Shown here: in pieces, positions 24,594 through 32,587 of the stretch
How the letters are laid out: every line of letters starts with the position of its first letter
How positions within the stretch are numbered: position 1 is the stretch's first letter
Assembly (NCBI GenBank): GCA_009919445.1
Contig: RGBY01000003.1
Location: forward strand, 1-33,673
Source: Planctomycetia bacterium
GTDB taxonomy: Bacteria > Planctomycetota > Planctomycetia > Pirellulales > UBA1268
Direction of reading: 5' to 3'
DNA: 33,673 nucleotides
Notes under the pieces: generated by a model
Told to the model about the DNA's origin: nothing
The model's input: only the letters and a program-made list of their open reading frames with translations
Databases searched by the model: none
Translations under genes and position numbers: made by a program

Positions 24594-27064
24594 TAGGCTG
24601 TCCTCTGATCGGGATACTTGACCCGACCGTGGTAGACGGCCGTCAGGCTCTTGATCAGGCTCTGCTCGATGACCCGTAGTTCTTCCAGCGTCAGGCCACA
24701 GTCTTCGAACTGGCCGTCAAGCAAACGCTTCATGGCCAGTTCATGGACGAGGCTCGAGATTCGAGCTGGAGTAGGTTCACTCAGTGAACGGCTGGCGCTT
24801 TCGACAGCGTCAGAAAGCATGAGCACAGCCGACTCACGGGTGCTCGGTCGCGGGCCAGGATAGCGGAAGGTCTGCTCGTCGACGCCACCGCTATTGGGAT
24901 CAGCCTGCGACTTTTCGGCTGCCCGTCGATAGAAGTATTCAACCAGCGTCGTGCCGTGATGTTCCAGGAGCAGGTCAACAATCGGCTGGGGCAGGTTGTA
25001 TTGGCGGGCAAGTTCGGCCCCTTCCTTCACGTGGGCGATGATGATGAGGCTGCTCATGGCTGGCACCAGTGCCTCGTGCCGGTTCTCTTGTCTGCCTTGA
25101 TTCTCAACGTAGTACGCCGGCTTGAGCATCTTGCCGACATCATGAAAGTAAGCGCCCACTCGCACCAGCAGGCCACGGGCACCAATGGCATCGGCTGCAG
25201 CCTCACCAATGCTGGCCACATTGATTGAGTGGTTGTAGGTGCCGGGTGCCCGTCGCACGAGTTCCTGAAGCAACGGGTGGGCCACATCACCAATCTCAAG
25301 CAGGCTGAGGTCAGTGAGGACGCCGAAGGTTTTCTCTACGAAAGGCAGGAGGCCCGTCATGAGGAAACCGGCTAGCAGCGTCCAGACACCAGTCCGGGCT
25401 GCTTCGAAAAGGAGGTAGAGGTCGAGCGGGTGTTCAGCCAGAAGGTTGGCGCCAATCTGCGTTGTCGTGGCGACCGCACCAGCCCAGAGCCCGACGTAGA
25501 TCAGTTTGCTCCGGCTGCGGATCTGGCCCATCCAGAAGATGGTGGCAGCAGCAGCAGCCGTGAGGGTGATGTAATCGGCCAGTCCCTGGCCCAGTCCGAC
25601 CACCAGCACCAGTGCCACCTCGGCCACTAACAGCAACGCCAGATCTTCGTCATAGGCAATCGCCACCGTCATGGCAAAGACCAGCAGCGGGAGGATTTCA
25701 GCCCGCCAGGCATCACCGGCCGCGAAGGAGCAGGCGGCCGTTGTGGCGATCACCAACACCAACAGGGTGGCGACATGGCCGAGATCGAGGAGGACGTCAC
25801 GGTGATGCAGGTGCAGGTAGAAACCGGCCAGGGTGAACATGGCGACAAACAGGCCCAAGAGTGAGGCTGCCCGTCCAATCCGCTCACCCACAGGCTGTTG
25901 CCGCAGCGCCTCCTCGTGTTCCAGTTTGAGAAGGGTCAGTTCTTCACTGGTGATTTCTTTGCCGGCCGGCACCAGAAGGTCGCCTGCGGCATAACGGACA
26001 AACTGCTTGGGTGTCTTTTCAATGGCCTCGGCCTTGGCCCGCGATGTGGCCTCACTATCGACCTCAAGCGAACCGGTCAGGCGGGGGTCGACCCAGTTAA
26101 AGACGCGGTCGGTCAGGGGGCCCGCACCAAGTTCCTCCGTCAGCCGGGACTTCAGCCGAATCTTGGCTTCTCCCAGCAACACGTCGGCCACCTGAGCCCG
26201 AAGCATTTCTGTTGCGTTGCCCAGGGGATGGACATCAATTTCTGTCTGGCTGCCCTCGTCGAGTCCATGCTGAATTTTTTCGAGCACACCCTGAGCTTCG
26301 AGTGGCGCGAAGGCCCGGTCGATGGCTTTGTTGAACTCCAGAAGTTTCTCTTTGGTTCCGACCCGGCTGCGAAAGGCCGTAAAGGCCTGCTCGGCCTCGA
26401 TTTTCTGCCGTGCAAATTCGGTGACAGACGGCTGAGCAGGCTGGGCAGGAGCCTCGTCTCCGGTCGGGTTTGGCTCGGGCTGGTCTTCGGTGGAAGTGAC
26501 GGCGGCAGCAAGCCCGATGTCATCTGGCGTGGTGGCGGGAGGTGTGGTCGGCTCCGGTGCAATCGGTGGATCTGGTGGCTTCACAACAGTCCCCGGCGCA
26601 GGCACCGGCAACCGTTCCAGCACTGCTGCGGTATCAGGTGCAAACTCCAGCCAGGCATCTCGGGAAACAGCAGCCAGGGTTTCGGCGGCAGCAATTTCGG
26701 CGACGCGATTCTTCAGGCCGTCACGAATGCGAAGGATTGGCCCACGGTCCTGGATGTAGACAACCCGCACCTGAGACGTCGCCCGTTCCTGGGCCGCCCG
26801 AGTGCGGTCAAGGTCAGGCTTTTCAAACGGCAACCGCGACACCACGCCGCGTGGGGCAACCGTGCCAAGTCGAAAGGCAAATGGCTGCGACCAGCCGTGC
26901 AGCAGGATCAGCAGGGTCAACCCGGCCAAAAGGCAGAGGCCAAGGCGGACGAGCACTTCCGACCGAGAGATAGTCTCGAGCAGGTGTCCCCAGAAGCCCT
27001 GGGGACCCTCCATCGAGGATGCACGGCGAATGCGGCGGCGAAAAGAAGAAGGGGCGATACTCAT
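24593..27064 (-). CDS. pgpH: 7TM receptor HD-type cyclic-di-AMP phosphodiesterase (PgpH-like)
   Basis: 823 residues. A transmembrane helix lies at about 38-56, then a large extracytoplasmic 7TMR-HDED domain (about 60-395), a membrane block (about 397-580) and a cytoplasmic HD domain. The HD metal ligands are His612 (TYNHSI), His641-Asp642 (YFHDVGK), His678, His702/703 and Asp752. In Firmicutes, PgpH hydrolyses c-di-AMP to pApA and so controls osmolyte and cell-wall balance. Here the extracytoplasmic domain contains a Pro/Thr/Glu-rich stretch at about 150-215, which partly explains the length over the usual 700-720. It follows phoH by 47 nt and touches ybeY, the common phoH-pgpH-ybeY order. 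c-di-AMP in this organism is inferred from this gene alone. Confidence 0.92.
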   Translation of the reverse strand: MSIAPSSFRRRIRRASSMEGPQGFWGHLLETISRSEVLVRLGLCLLAGLTLLILLHGWSQPFAFRLGTVAPRGVVSRLPFEKPDLDRTRAAQERATSQVRVVYIQDRGPILRIRDGLKNRVAEIAAAETLAAVSRDAWLEFAPDTAAVLERLPVPAPGTVVKPPDPPIAPEPTTPPATTPDDIGLAAAVTSTEDQPEPNPTGDEAPAQPAQPSVTEFARQKIEAEQAFTAFRSRVGTKEKLLEFNKAIDRAFAPLEAQGVLEKIQHGLDEGSQTEIDVHPLGNATEMLRAQVADVLLGEAKIRLKSRLTEELGAGPLTDRVFNWVDPRLTGSLEVDSEATSRAKAEAIEKTPKQFVRYAAGDLLVPAGKEITSEELTLLKLEHEEALRQQPVGERIGRAASLLGLFVAMFTLAGFYLHLHHRDVLLDLGHVATLLVLVIATTAACSFAAGDAWRAEILPLLVFAMTVAIAYDEDLALLLVAEVALVLVVGLGQGLADYITLTAAAAATIFWMGQIRSRSKLIYVGLWAGAVATTTQIGANLLAEHPLDLYLLFEAARTGVWTLLAGFLMTGLLPFVEKTFGVLTDLSLLEIGDVAHPLLQELVRRAPGTYNHSINVASIGEAAADAIGARGLLVRVGAYFHDVGKMLKPAYYVENQGRQENRHEALVPAMSSLIIIAHVKEGAELARQYNLPQPIVDLLLEHHGTTLVEYFYRRAAEKSQADPNSGGVDEQTFRYPGPRPSTRESAVLMLSDAVESASRSLSEPTPARISSLVHELAMKRLLDGQFEDCGLTLEELRVIEQSLIKSLTAVYHGRVKYPDQRTA

Positions 27065-27111
27065 CGCGTCATGCTTTGGTGAATGCCGAAGGGTGGCTGG
27101 CCTGTCCTTAA

Positions 27112-28041
27112 TTATTCCTCGTAAGCGTCGACAATGCGCTGAACAAGCGGATGTCGCACAATGTCGGCTCCGCCAAGGCTAATTTTCCGGCAGCCAGTAA
27201 CGCCTGAAAGCCGCTCCATAGCGTCAATCAAGCCACTGCGGCGATTCGGTGGGAGGTCAATCTGCGTGGTATCGCCGGAGATCACCATTTTTGAGCCAAC
27301 CCCAAGCCGGGTGAGAAACATCTTCATTTGGGCGGCAGTGGTGTTTTGGGCCTCATCCAAAATGATGAAGGCGTTATTAAGTGTTCGTCCCCGCATGTAG
27401 GCCAGGGGAATCATCTCGATGACGTCCTGTTCAGTCAGTCGCTTCAGCAACTCGTAGTCCATCATTTCCCGGAGGGCATCGAGCAGTGGTCGCAGATAAG
27501 GGTTGATCTTGGCCTGCAGGTCACCAGGGAGAAAGCCAAGGCTCTCACCCGCTTCAACGGCTGGGCGGACGAGAACGATTTTGGTGACCTGCTCGCTGCG
27601 AAGAGCGGAGACCGCCATGGCGACAGCCAGAAATGTTTTGCCGCAGCCGGCCGGGCCTTCACAGAAGACGACATCGTGATCACGAATGGCTCGGACATAG
27701 GTGGCCTGTCCGGCCGAACGAGGCACAACATGGCCGCCTGGACGCTGCACCTCAATTGACTCGTGTTGGGTCTGTTCTGCACCGTCGGAATTAGTGGCCA
27801 GCAGCCGGTCAACGTCGGCATCATTGACGACACCCTGACGACGAGCAATCTGGTCAAGGGTCTCAAAGATCTCAGCCGCCCGTTGCACGGCAGCCTCATT
27901 CCCTTCGATATGAATCGCGTCACCACGGGCCGAGACACCCACGCCGAGGGCAGCGCGAATTCTGCGGAGGTGTTGGTCGCGCGGGCCGAAGACCGCCAGC
28001 AGGCGCTTCGAATCGACCACAGCAATCGTCGTGCGAGACAT
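27112..28041 (-). CDS. phoH: PhoH-family ATPase
   Basis: 309 residues from ATG 28041; the TTG directly before it could also start. Walker A is GPAGCGKT at residues 129-136, and Walker B is ILDEAQN ending at 233. KMVISGDTTQIDLP is the conserved sensor region, and MRGRTLNNAF lies before Walker B. The N-terminal 120 residues include a KH-like part (ARGDAIHIEGNEAAVQRAAEIF), as in PhoH proteins (YbeZ-like). They bind RNA and work with YbeY in rRNA or RNA metabolism, which suits the location near ybeY. It begins the phoH-pgpH-ybeY part and lies about 205 nt after cdsA, so it may have its own promoter. Confidence 0.95.
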   Translation of the reverse strand: MSRTTIAVVDSKRLLAVFGPRDQHLRRIRAALGVGVSARGDAIHIEGNEAAVQRAAEIFETLDQIARRQGVVNDADVDRLLATNSDGAEQTQHESIEVQRPGGHVVPRSAGQATYVRAIRDHDVVFCEGPAGCGKTFLAVAMAVSALRSEQVTKIVLVRPAVEAGESLGFLPGDLQAKINPYLRPLLDALREMMDYELLKRLTEQDVIEMIPLAYMRGRTLNNAFIILDEAQNTTAAQMKMFLTRLGVGSKMVISGDTTQIDLPPNRRSGLIDAMERLSGVTGCRKISLGGADIVRHPLVQRIVDAYEE

Positions 28042-28246
28042 CAAAGCCCGTCAGGCATCTGCCGGTGACGGTCTCGGGGGAAGGGGGGGTACGCCACGCG
28101 GCGAACCGTTGGCTCGCAGCTACCGCTACGAGCAACATTAAATGGTACCCGGGGAAGCCCGCTGATCCCAGCAAATTCAGCCATGTGCCTGCTTTTTCGG
28201 CTGATTCGGCCGCCGGACTCCCGGCTGGTCAGCCGCAGCCCAGCCC
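28042..28246 (-). other. Spacer between cdsA and phoH with a palindrome
   Basis: No gene is visible. CGGCTG (28222-28227) GT CAGCCG (28230-28235) is a 14-bp palindrome, just after the cdsA stop, in a GC-rich structured stretch. It could help end the purA-uppS-cdsA transcript, and a phoH promoter may lie in the remaining 180 nt. I could not pick convincing -35/-10 boxes. Confidence 0.4.
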
Positions 28247-29200
28247 TCAGCCGCTGGCATTGACCCAAAGGATCCAGGCGACCGGGGCGGCAAACAACAG
28301 AGAGTCGATCAGGTCGAGCACGCCCCCAAGACCGCCAAGCAGTCTGCCCGAGTCCTTCGTGCCGAGTTCTCGCTTGATGAGAGATTCCGCCAGATCACCT
28401 GCCATCCCGGCCAGACCGACGAGCAGGCCGAAGCCAACCCAGCCACCCAGCGGTTGGGCCGCCACGGCGAAGGCAGTCCCCTGGGAAGCAACCAGCACAA
28501 GCCATGCTGCAGCCAGTGAACCAGCCAGTGAACCGAAGGCTCCTTCCCAGGTCTTACCGGGGCTGAGCCGGGGTGCCAGCGGGATGCGGCCAATTGAGGC
28601 ACCAACAAGATAGGCAGCCACGTCGCCCAATTTGACGACAGCAATCAGGCTAAGCAACGGGACAATGCCAAGGTGGCCAGCGCCGGTCTGCTCAGGGCCA
28701 AGGTTTTCGACGTGCACCAGTCGTAGGCCGACCATGAATGCCATGGGAAGCCCAAGGTAAGTCAGCACGAGAACACCGGCCGACAGTCGCTCAAGTGCCT
28801 GGTCATCGGCACGCCCACCGGCAATTTCACGTCCGAAGAGCATGGCGACCGCAGCCGTAGCAGCCAGCGCAGCCCAACTCAGCGATGCCACCGGTGCGGT
28901 GACACCGGTGTCGGCCACCATCGCCTGGGTGCCCACGGCAACTGAGACAAAGATGGCAACCACACCGGCCCGCAGCAGCCCACCAGGCAATCGCAGGCCT
29001 CTGGCCCGATAGAGCGCGACAAGTTCATCGACGCCGCCAATGGCCAGAAGCATAAGGATCGGCAGGAGCCACCAGGCCGGGAGGCCCCCCAGAAACCCAG
29101 TGGCATCAGCCCAGGCCAGAGCCGCAAAACTGACCAGCAGGCCAGCCGAGGTGGCGGTCCGAGAGGCGAGGGTGGCAAAGGAATGGCGGCCAGCGGTCAT
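28247..29200 (-). CDS. cdsA: Phosphatidate cytidylyltransferase (CDP-diglyceride synthase)
   Basis: 317 residues with about eight hydrophobic segments (for example GLLVSFAALAWAD, LPAWWLLPILMLLAIGG, GFGLLVGLAGMAGDLAES), an inner-membrane enzyme. It makes CDP-diacylglycerol from phosphatidic acid and CTP for phospholipid synthesis. The C-terminal signature is readable: SLIKRELGTKDSGRLLGGLG and GVLDLIDS. Two consensus positions differ, Leu instead of His and Leu instead of Arg. SPGKTWEGAFGSLAGS before it is also typical of CdsA. The ATG overlaps the uppS stop as ATGA. The uppS-cdsA order is widely conserved. The N-terminal half is less conserved. Confidence 0.9.
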   Translation of the reverse strand: MTAGRHSFATLASRTATSAGLLVSFAALAWADATGFLGGLPAWWLLPILMLLAIGGVDELVALYRARGLRLPGGLLRAGVVAIFVSVAVGTQAMVADTGVTAPVASLSWAALAATAAVAMLFGREIAGGRADDQALERLSAGVLVLTYLGLPMAFMVGLRLVHVENLGPEQTGAGHLGIVPLLSLIAVVKLGDVAAYLVGASIGRIPLAPRLSPGKTWEGAFGSLAGSLAAAWLVLVASQGTAFAVAAQPLGGWVGFGLLVGLAGMAGDLAESLIKRELGTKDSGRLLGGLGGVLDLIDSLLFAAPVAWILWVNASG

Positions 29201-29997
29201 AGAGAGGTCAGGCCTCCGAAGCGTCGTTCCCGAGACTGATAGGCAGCGATTGCCTGATCGAGGTGCGTGGTGGTGAATTCAGGCCAGGCAGCCGGTGTGA
29301 CCCAGAGTTCAGCGTAACTGATCTGCCAGAGGAGGAAGTTGCTGACCCGCATCTCACCGGCGGTTCGAATCAGCAGATCTGGGTCTGGCATACCGGCTGT
29401 TTCAAGGTGAGCGGCGAAGCTAGCCTCGTCAATCGTATCAGGTTCACGCTCTCCGGCGGCTACCTGCTGAGCCAGGCTGCGGGCAGCAGCAGCAATTTCA
29501 GCTCGTCCCCCGTAGTTGATGGCAAGACAGAGACGCATGCCGCTGTTTCCGGCACAGAGCGAGATGGTTTCATCAATGGCGGCCAGGGTCGCTGCCGGGA
29601 GCGGCGTCCGGTCGCCGATCATGGCGAGTTGAATCTGTTCCCGGAGGAGCAGGTCGCGCTCTTCGATCATGTACTGCTTCAGAAGCAGCATGAGGAAGTC
29701 GATTTCCTGCTGCGGACGCCGCCAGTTTTCGCTCGACAGGCAATAGAGGGTGAGCTGCTCGATGCCGAGTCTGGCTGCATGCTCAGTGACCTGACGAACA
29801 CTTGTGACCCCCTGTTGGTGGCCTTCGATGCGGGGAAGGTCACGCTGCTGGGCCCAGCGGCCGTTGCCATCCATGATGATGGCAATGTGCCGTGGCAAGA
29901 CGGCGGCAGAGCCGGTCGAACTGGTCTGGTGATGAGGCAGGTCTGCGGTGGAAGACTTCACACCGTGGCCTGTTCCTGCTGCGGGTTTGGAGGGCAT
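29197..29997 (-). CDS. uppS: Isoprenyl transferase (undecaprenyl diphosphate synthase)
   Basis: 266 residues. It condenses isopentenyl diphosphates in cis onto farnesyl diphosphate, giving the C55 lipid carrier for wall and envelope sugars. HIAIIMDGNGRWAQQR contains the essential Asp43, LTLYCLSSENWRRP is the second motif, and LCLAINYGGRAEI and PDLLIRTAGEMRVSNFLLWQ are the third and fourth. The N-terminal 35 residues are an extension before the core. ATG 29997 lies inside the end of purA (40-nt overlap, different frame); a later start is possible but no better one is seen. It is followed directly by cdsA (ATGA overlap). Confidence 0.95.
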   Translation of the reverse strand: MPSKPAAGTGHGVKSSTADLPHHQTSSTGSAAVLPRHIAIIMDGNGRWAQQRDLPRIEGHQQGVTSVRQVTEHAARLGIEQLTLYCLSSENWRRPQQEIDFLMLLLKQYMIEERDLLLREQIQLAMIGDRTPLPAATLAAIDETISLCAGNSGMRLCLAINYGGRAEIAAAARSLAQQVAAGEREPDTIDEASFAAHLETAGMPDPDLLIRTAGEMRVSNFLLWQISYAELWVTPAAWPEFTTTHLDQAIAAYQSRERRFGGLTSL

Positions 29998-31307
29998 GGT
30001 GCGGTTGCCGGGAACCCTTCACGGAAAATGGTTTGCGCGCGATCGGGACCGACTGAGACAATTGACACAGGTCGGCCAAGAAGTTCTCCGATGCGATCGA
30101 TGTACCGCCGGGCATTGACGGGCAGGTCAGCCTCACGACGAACATCAGTGAGTTCCTCTGGCCAGCCAGGCAGGGTCTCATAAATGGGCTCTGCCTCTTG
30201 AAGATCTTCAATCTGACTGGGGAAGCGATCGACCACCTCTCCTCTGATGCGGTAGGCGGTGCAGATTTTCAGTTCCTCGAGCCCACCGAGCACGTCAAGG
30301 AGCATGACGGCCAGTTCATCAACACCGGAGAGCCGCGACGTGTATCGGGTGGCGACGGCATCAAACCAGCCACAGCGACGCGGGCGTTGGGTGACCGTGC
30401 CAAACTCACGGCCTCGCTGCCGTAGGTGTTCGCCGATGGCGTTGTCCTGTTCGGTGGGCAGGGGGCCACCGCCCACCCGGGTGGAATAAGCCTTGATCAC
30501 ACCGATGACCCGGTTGATCCACCTGCCCGGCACGCCAGACCCGCTGGCGACGCCGACTCCGGAGGAGTTGCTGCTGGTAACAAACGGAAAAGTGCCATGG
30601 TCGATATCGAGTAACGCGCCCTGGGCTCCCTCAAACAAGAGCGGCCGTCCAGTTTCGGCAGCATCAAGAAGGAAATTTGTGGTTTCTCCGACATAGTCTC
30701 GCAGCCGTTCGGCGTAGCCACAGTACTGCTGGAAAACGGCGTTTCGATCGAGGTCAAGTTTAGGCATCTCGCCTGGACGTGACGCCTCGAGGAACCGCTG
30801 TTTCACATCGAAGACATGATCGAACGTCTCGCGGAAGGTGGGGCGATAGAGGTCGCCCAGCCGAAAGGCCAGGGAGCGTCCCACCTTGTCCCGGTAGCAG
30901 GGGCCGATCCCCCGGCCTGTTGTTCCGATCGACTCTCCGCTGGAGAGGCTGCCGTTTAAGATCGCGTCTTCGGCCATGTGCCATGGAAAGACAACATGGG
31001 CCCGGTCGCTCAGCCGAAGTTTGCCAGCCACCGTCACGCCACGGCCTTCAAGCATGTCGATCTCACCGATCACGCTTGCCGGATCGAGCACGACGCCACC
31101 GGTGACCACGCAGGTGACGCCATCGCGGAGGATGCCGCTGGGAATCAGGGAGAGCTTCCAGGTCTCACCGCCGGAAACCACGGTGTGGCCAGCGTTTGCC
31201 CCACCCTGGTAGCGGACCACGATCTCGTGATCTTCGGTGAGGATGTCGACAAGTTTTCCCTTGGCTTCATCCCCCCACTGCAAACCGACAACGCAGGTAC
31301 CGGGCAC
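29958..31307 (-). CDS. purA: Adenylosuccinate synthetase
   Basis: 449 residues from GTG 31307, with AGAGGGG just upstream. It makes adenylosuccinate from IMP, aspartate and GTP, the first step to AMP. The catalytic Asp13 is in WGDEAKGKLVD and His41 is in NAGHTVV, the same positions as in E. coli. TGRGIGPCYRDKVGR, EGAQGALLDIDHGTFPFVTSSN and TQRPRRCGWFDAVATR are further signatures. The P-loop has Ala15 where most enzymes have Gly (GDEGKGK). The final 20 residues after the usual end VSVGPDRAQTI run over the uppS start. It heads the purA-uppS-cdsA run. Confidence 0.96.
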   Translation of the reverse strand: MPGTCVVGLQWGDEAKGKLVDILTEDHEIVVRYQGGANAGHTVVSGGETWKLSLIPSGILRDGVTCVVTGGVVLDPASVIGEIDMLEGRGVTVAGKLRLSDRAHVVFPWHMAEDAILNGSLSSGESIGTTGRGIGPCYRDKVGRSLAFRLGDLYRPTFRETFDHVFDVKQRFLEASRPGEMPKLDLDRNAVFQQYCGYAERLRDYVGETTNFLLDAAETGRPLLFEGAQGALLDIDHGTFPFVTSSNSSGVGVASGSGVPGRWINRVIGVIKAYSTRVGGGPLPTEQDNAIGEHLRQRGREFGTVTQRPRRCGWFDAVATRYTSRLSGVDELAVMLLDVLGGLEELKICTAYRIRGEVVDRFPSQIEDLQEAEPIYETLPGWPEELTDVRREADLPVNARRYIDRIGELLGRPVSIVSVGPDRAQTIFREGFPATAPCPPNPQQEQATV

Positions 31308-31320
31308 GTCGAGGCCCCTC

Positions 31321-31364
31321 TCTTCTTCAGAAGACGAATCATGCGGGGCGGTGACCGAACCGCC
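31321..31364 (-). other. Dyads in the purA leader
   Basis: Two structures lie just upstream of the purA start. TCTTCT-TC-AGAAGA at 31321-31334 is a 14-bp palindrome, and GGCGGT (31347-31352) pairs with ACCGCC (31359-31364). They could be protein sites or RNA leader hairpins. PurR-like control is not demonstrated. Confidence 0.35.
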
Positions 31365-31419
31365 AAAACCATATGCCTGTTGAGTCTAAAACCAGCCGTT
31401 GGAGGGTCAAGCGGAGGCC

Positions 31420-31444
31420 GGCAGGACCGGCTGCCATGCCGGTC
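31420..31444 (+). other. Two mutually exclusive hairpins upstream of the rluA-like gene
   Basis: GGCAG (31420-31424) can pair with CTGCC (31431-31435), or GACCGGC (31425-31431) with GCCGGTC (31438-31444). The two stems share bases and cannot coexist, an arrangement seen in attenuators. No T-run or leader peptide is seen, so this is only structural. Confidence 0.35.
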
Positions 31445-31572
31445 GGTGGTTCCTGTCGGGAATTCTGCGGCAGGCACTGGAGTGGGCGGCCCCGGGCGGT
31501 AGGATCGTGGGAGATGCGGCTGGCAGACCGGCTAGGCTGCCCCTCACCCCTCGCTGGGATGGTCCGAATACG

Positions 31573-32518
31573 ATGGCAAAACGCGGCACCGGGCAGGTCT
31601 TTCATGTGGCGGATGAGGCAGCTGGGCTGACGCTGGCAGCCTATCTGCGGCAGCAGATTCCAGAGACAAGCTGGGCGACTGCAGAAAAACTCGTGCGGGC
31701 CCGTCGCGTGACCATTCATGGCAATCTCTGTCGCGATGCTGCTCGGAGGCTGCAGGCGGGCGAGGTGGTCAAACTGCTCGACATTCCTGTTGCGGCCCCG
31801 CCCGGCCCCCGGGACGTGCACATCGTCTATCTCGACGAGTCCGTTGTGGTGGTCGACAAGCCCTCTGGCATCACCACCACGCGTCATCACGAAGAGGCAG
31901 GCTGGCCAAAGCGTCGGCGGCAGCTTCAGCCCACACTCGATGAGATGCTGCCGATCGTGATTGCCCGCTATCTCGACCGGGGCAAAAAAAAACGACCGCA
32001 CCCTGACCAGCCGACCGCGCCACGGCGGACGACGCCGGTACGGGCGGTGCATCGAATCGACCGTGAGACCAGCGGCCTCCTGGTCTTTGCCCGCACCGTT
32101 CCAGCCGGCCGCAGGCACAATCATCTCGCATCTCGTGCGTGACCGTGGGGATGGCCGTCGGGGCTCGTCGCCGGATGGCCACGGGAAACGGGCGGTGACG
32201 CATGTGCGACCGATTGAGCACTTTGGCGATGCCTACACCCTTGTTGAATGTCGGCTAGAAACCGGTCGGACCCATCAGATCAGAATTCATCTTGCCGAGA
32301 GCGGTCACCCAGTATGTGGCGAGCGGGTCTATTCGGCTCCCGCCAAAGTTGAGGCCGAGGATCGGTCCGGAGCCCGCCGAGTGGCCCTCCATGCTGCCGA
32401 ACTCGGGTTCATCCACCCGGTATCGGGTGAGATGGTGCAATACAGTTCGCCGCTACCGAACGATATTCGCAAATTGCTTGACCGGCTGGCGGCCAGCCAT
32501 GGGCGGCATGAAGCCTAA
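31573..32518 (+). pseudogene. RluA-family 23S rRNA pseudouridine synthase, disrupted by an internal deletion with frameshift
   Basis: From ATG 31573, frame 1 gives an S4-like N-terminus (LTLAAYLRQQIP, LVRARRVTIHG) and the catalytic region with VVVDKPSGI and VRAVHRIDRETSGLLVFART (catalytic Asp163). It then runs into TGA at 32140-32142. The homologous reading resumes in frame 2 near 32102 (AAGTIISHLVRDRGDGRRGS, then ECRLETGRTHQIRIHLAESG and CGERVY) and ends at 32518. Between the two parts, about 20-25 residues normally present in the family (including an R-x-Y-x-A-V segment) are missing, so a deletion not divisible by three is the likely cause. The frame is also open upstream to 31399. Unless it is a sequencing or assembly error, the product would lack an essential part. 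Programmed frameshifting would not restore the missing residues. Confidence 0.7.
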
Positions 32519-32587
32519 ACATCAGGCCTAAAGGGGCCCGCCGCCACGGCTTGGGGCAATTCTGTTACGTTCGATAGCCTCGCTTCC

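Noticed and set aside
25898-27082. Long + strand reading frame (about 394 codons) opposite pgpH
   Set aside because: It is fully antisense to a clear, domain-rich gene and has no recognisable family pattern; long antisense frames are expected in GC-rich codon usage.
31339-32124. - strand frame of about 261 codons opposite the rluA-like gene
   Set aside because: The + strand shows RluA motifs; the - strand shows none.
31573-32518. Programmed ribosomal frameshift to explain the split rluA-like gene
   Set aside because: A frameshift would join the frames but not supply the missing 20-25 residues, so a deletion explains the data better. The AAAAAAA run near 31983 lies well before the break.
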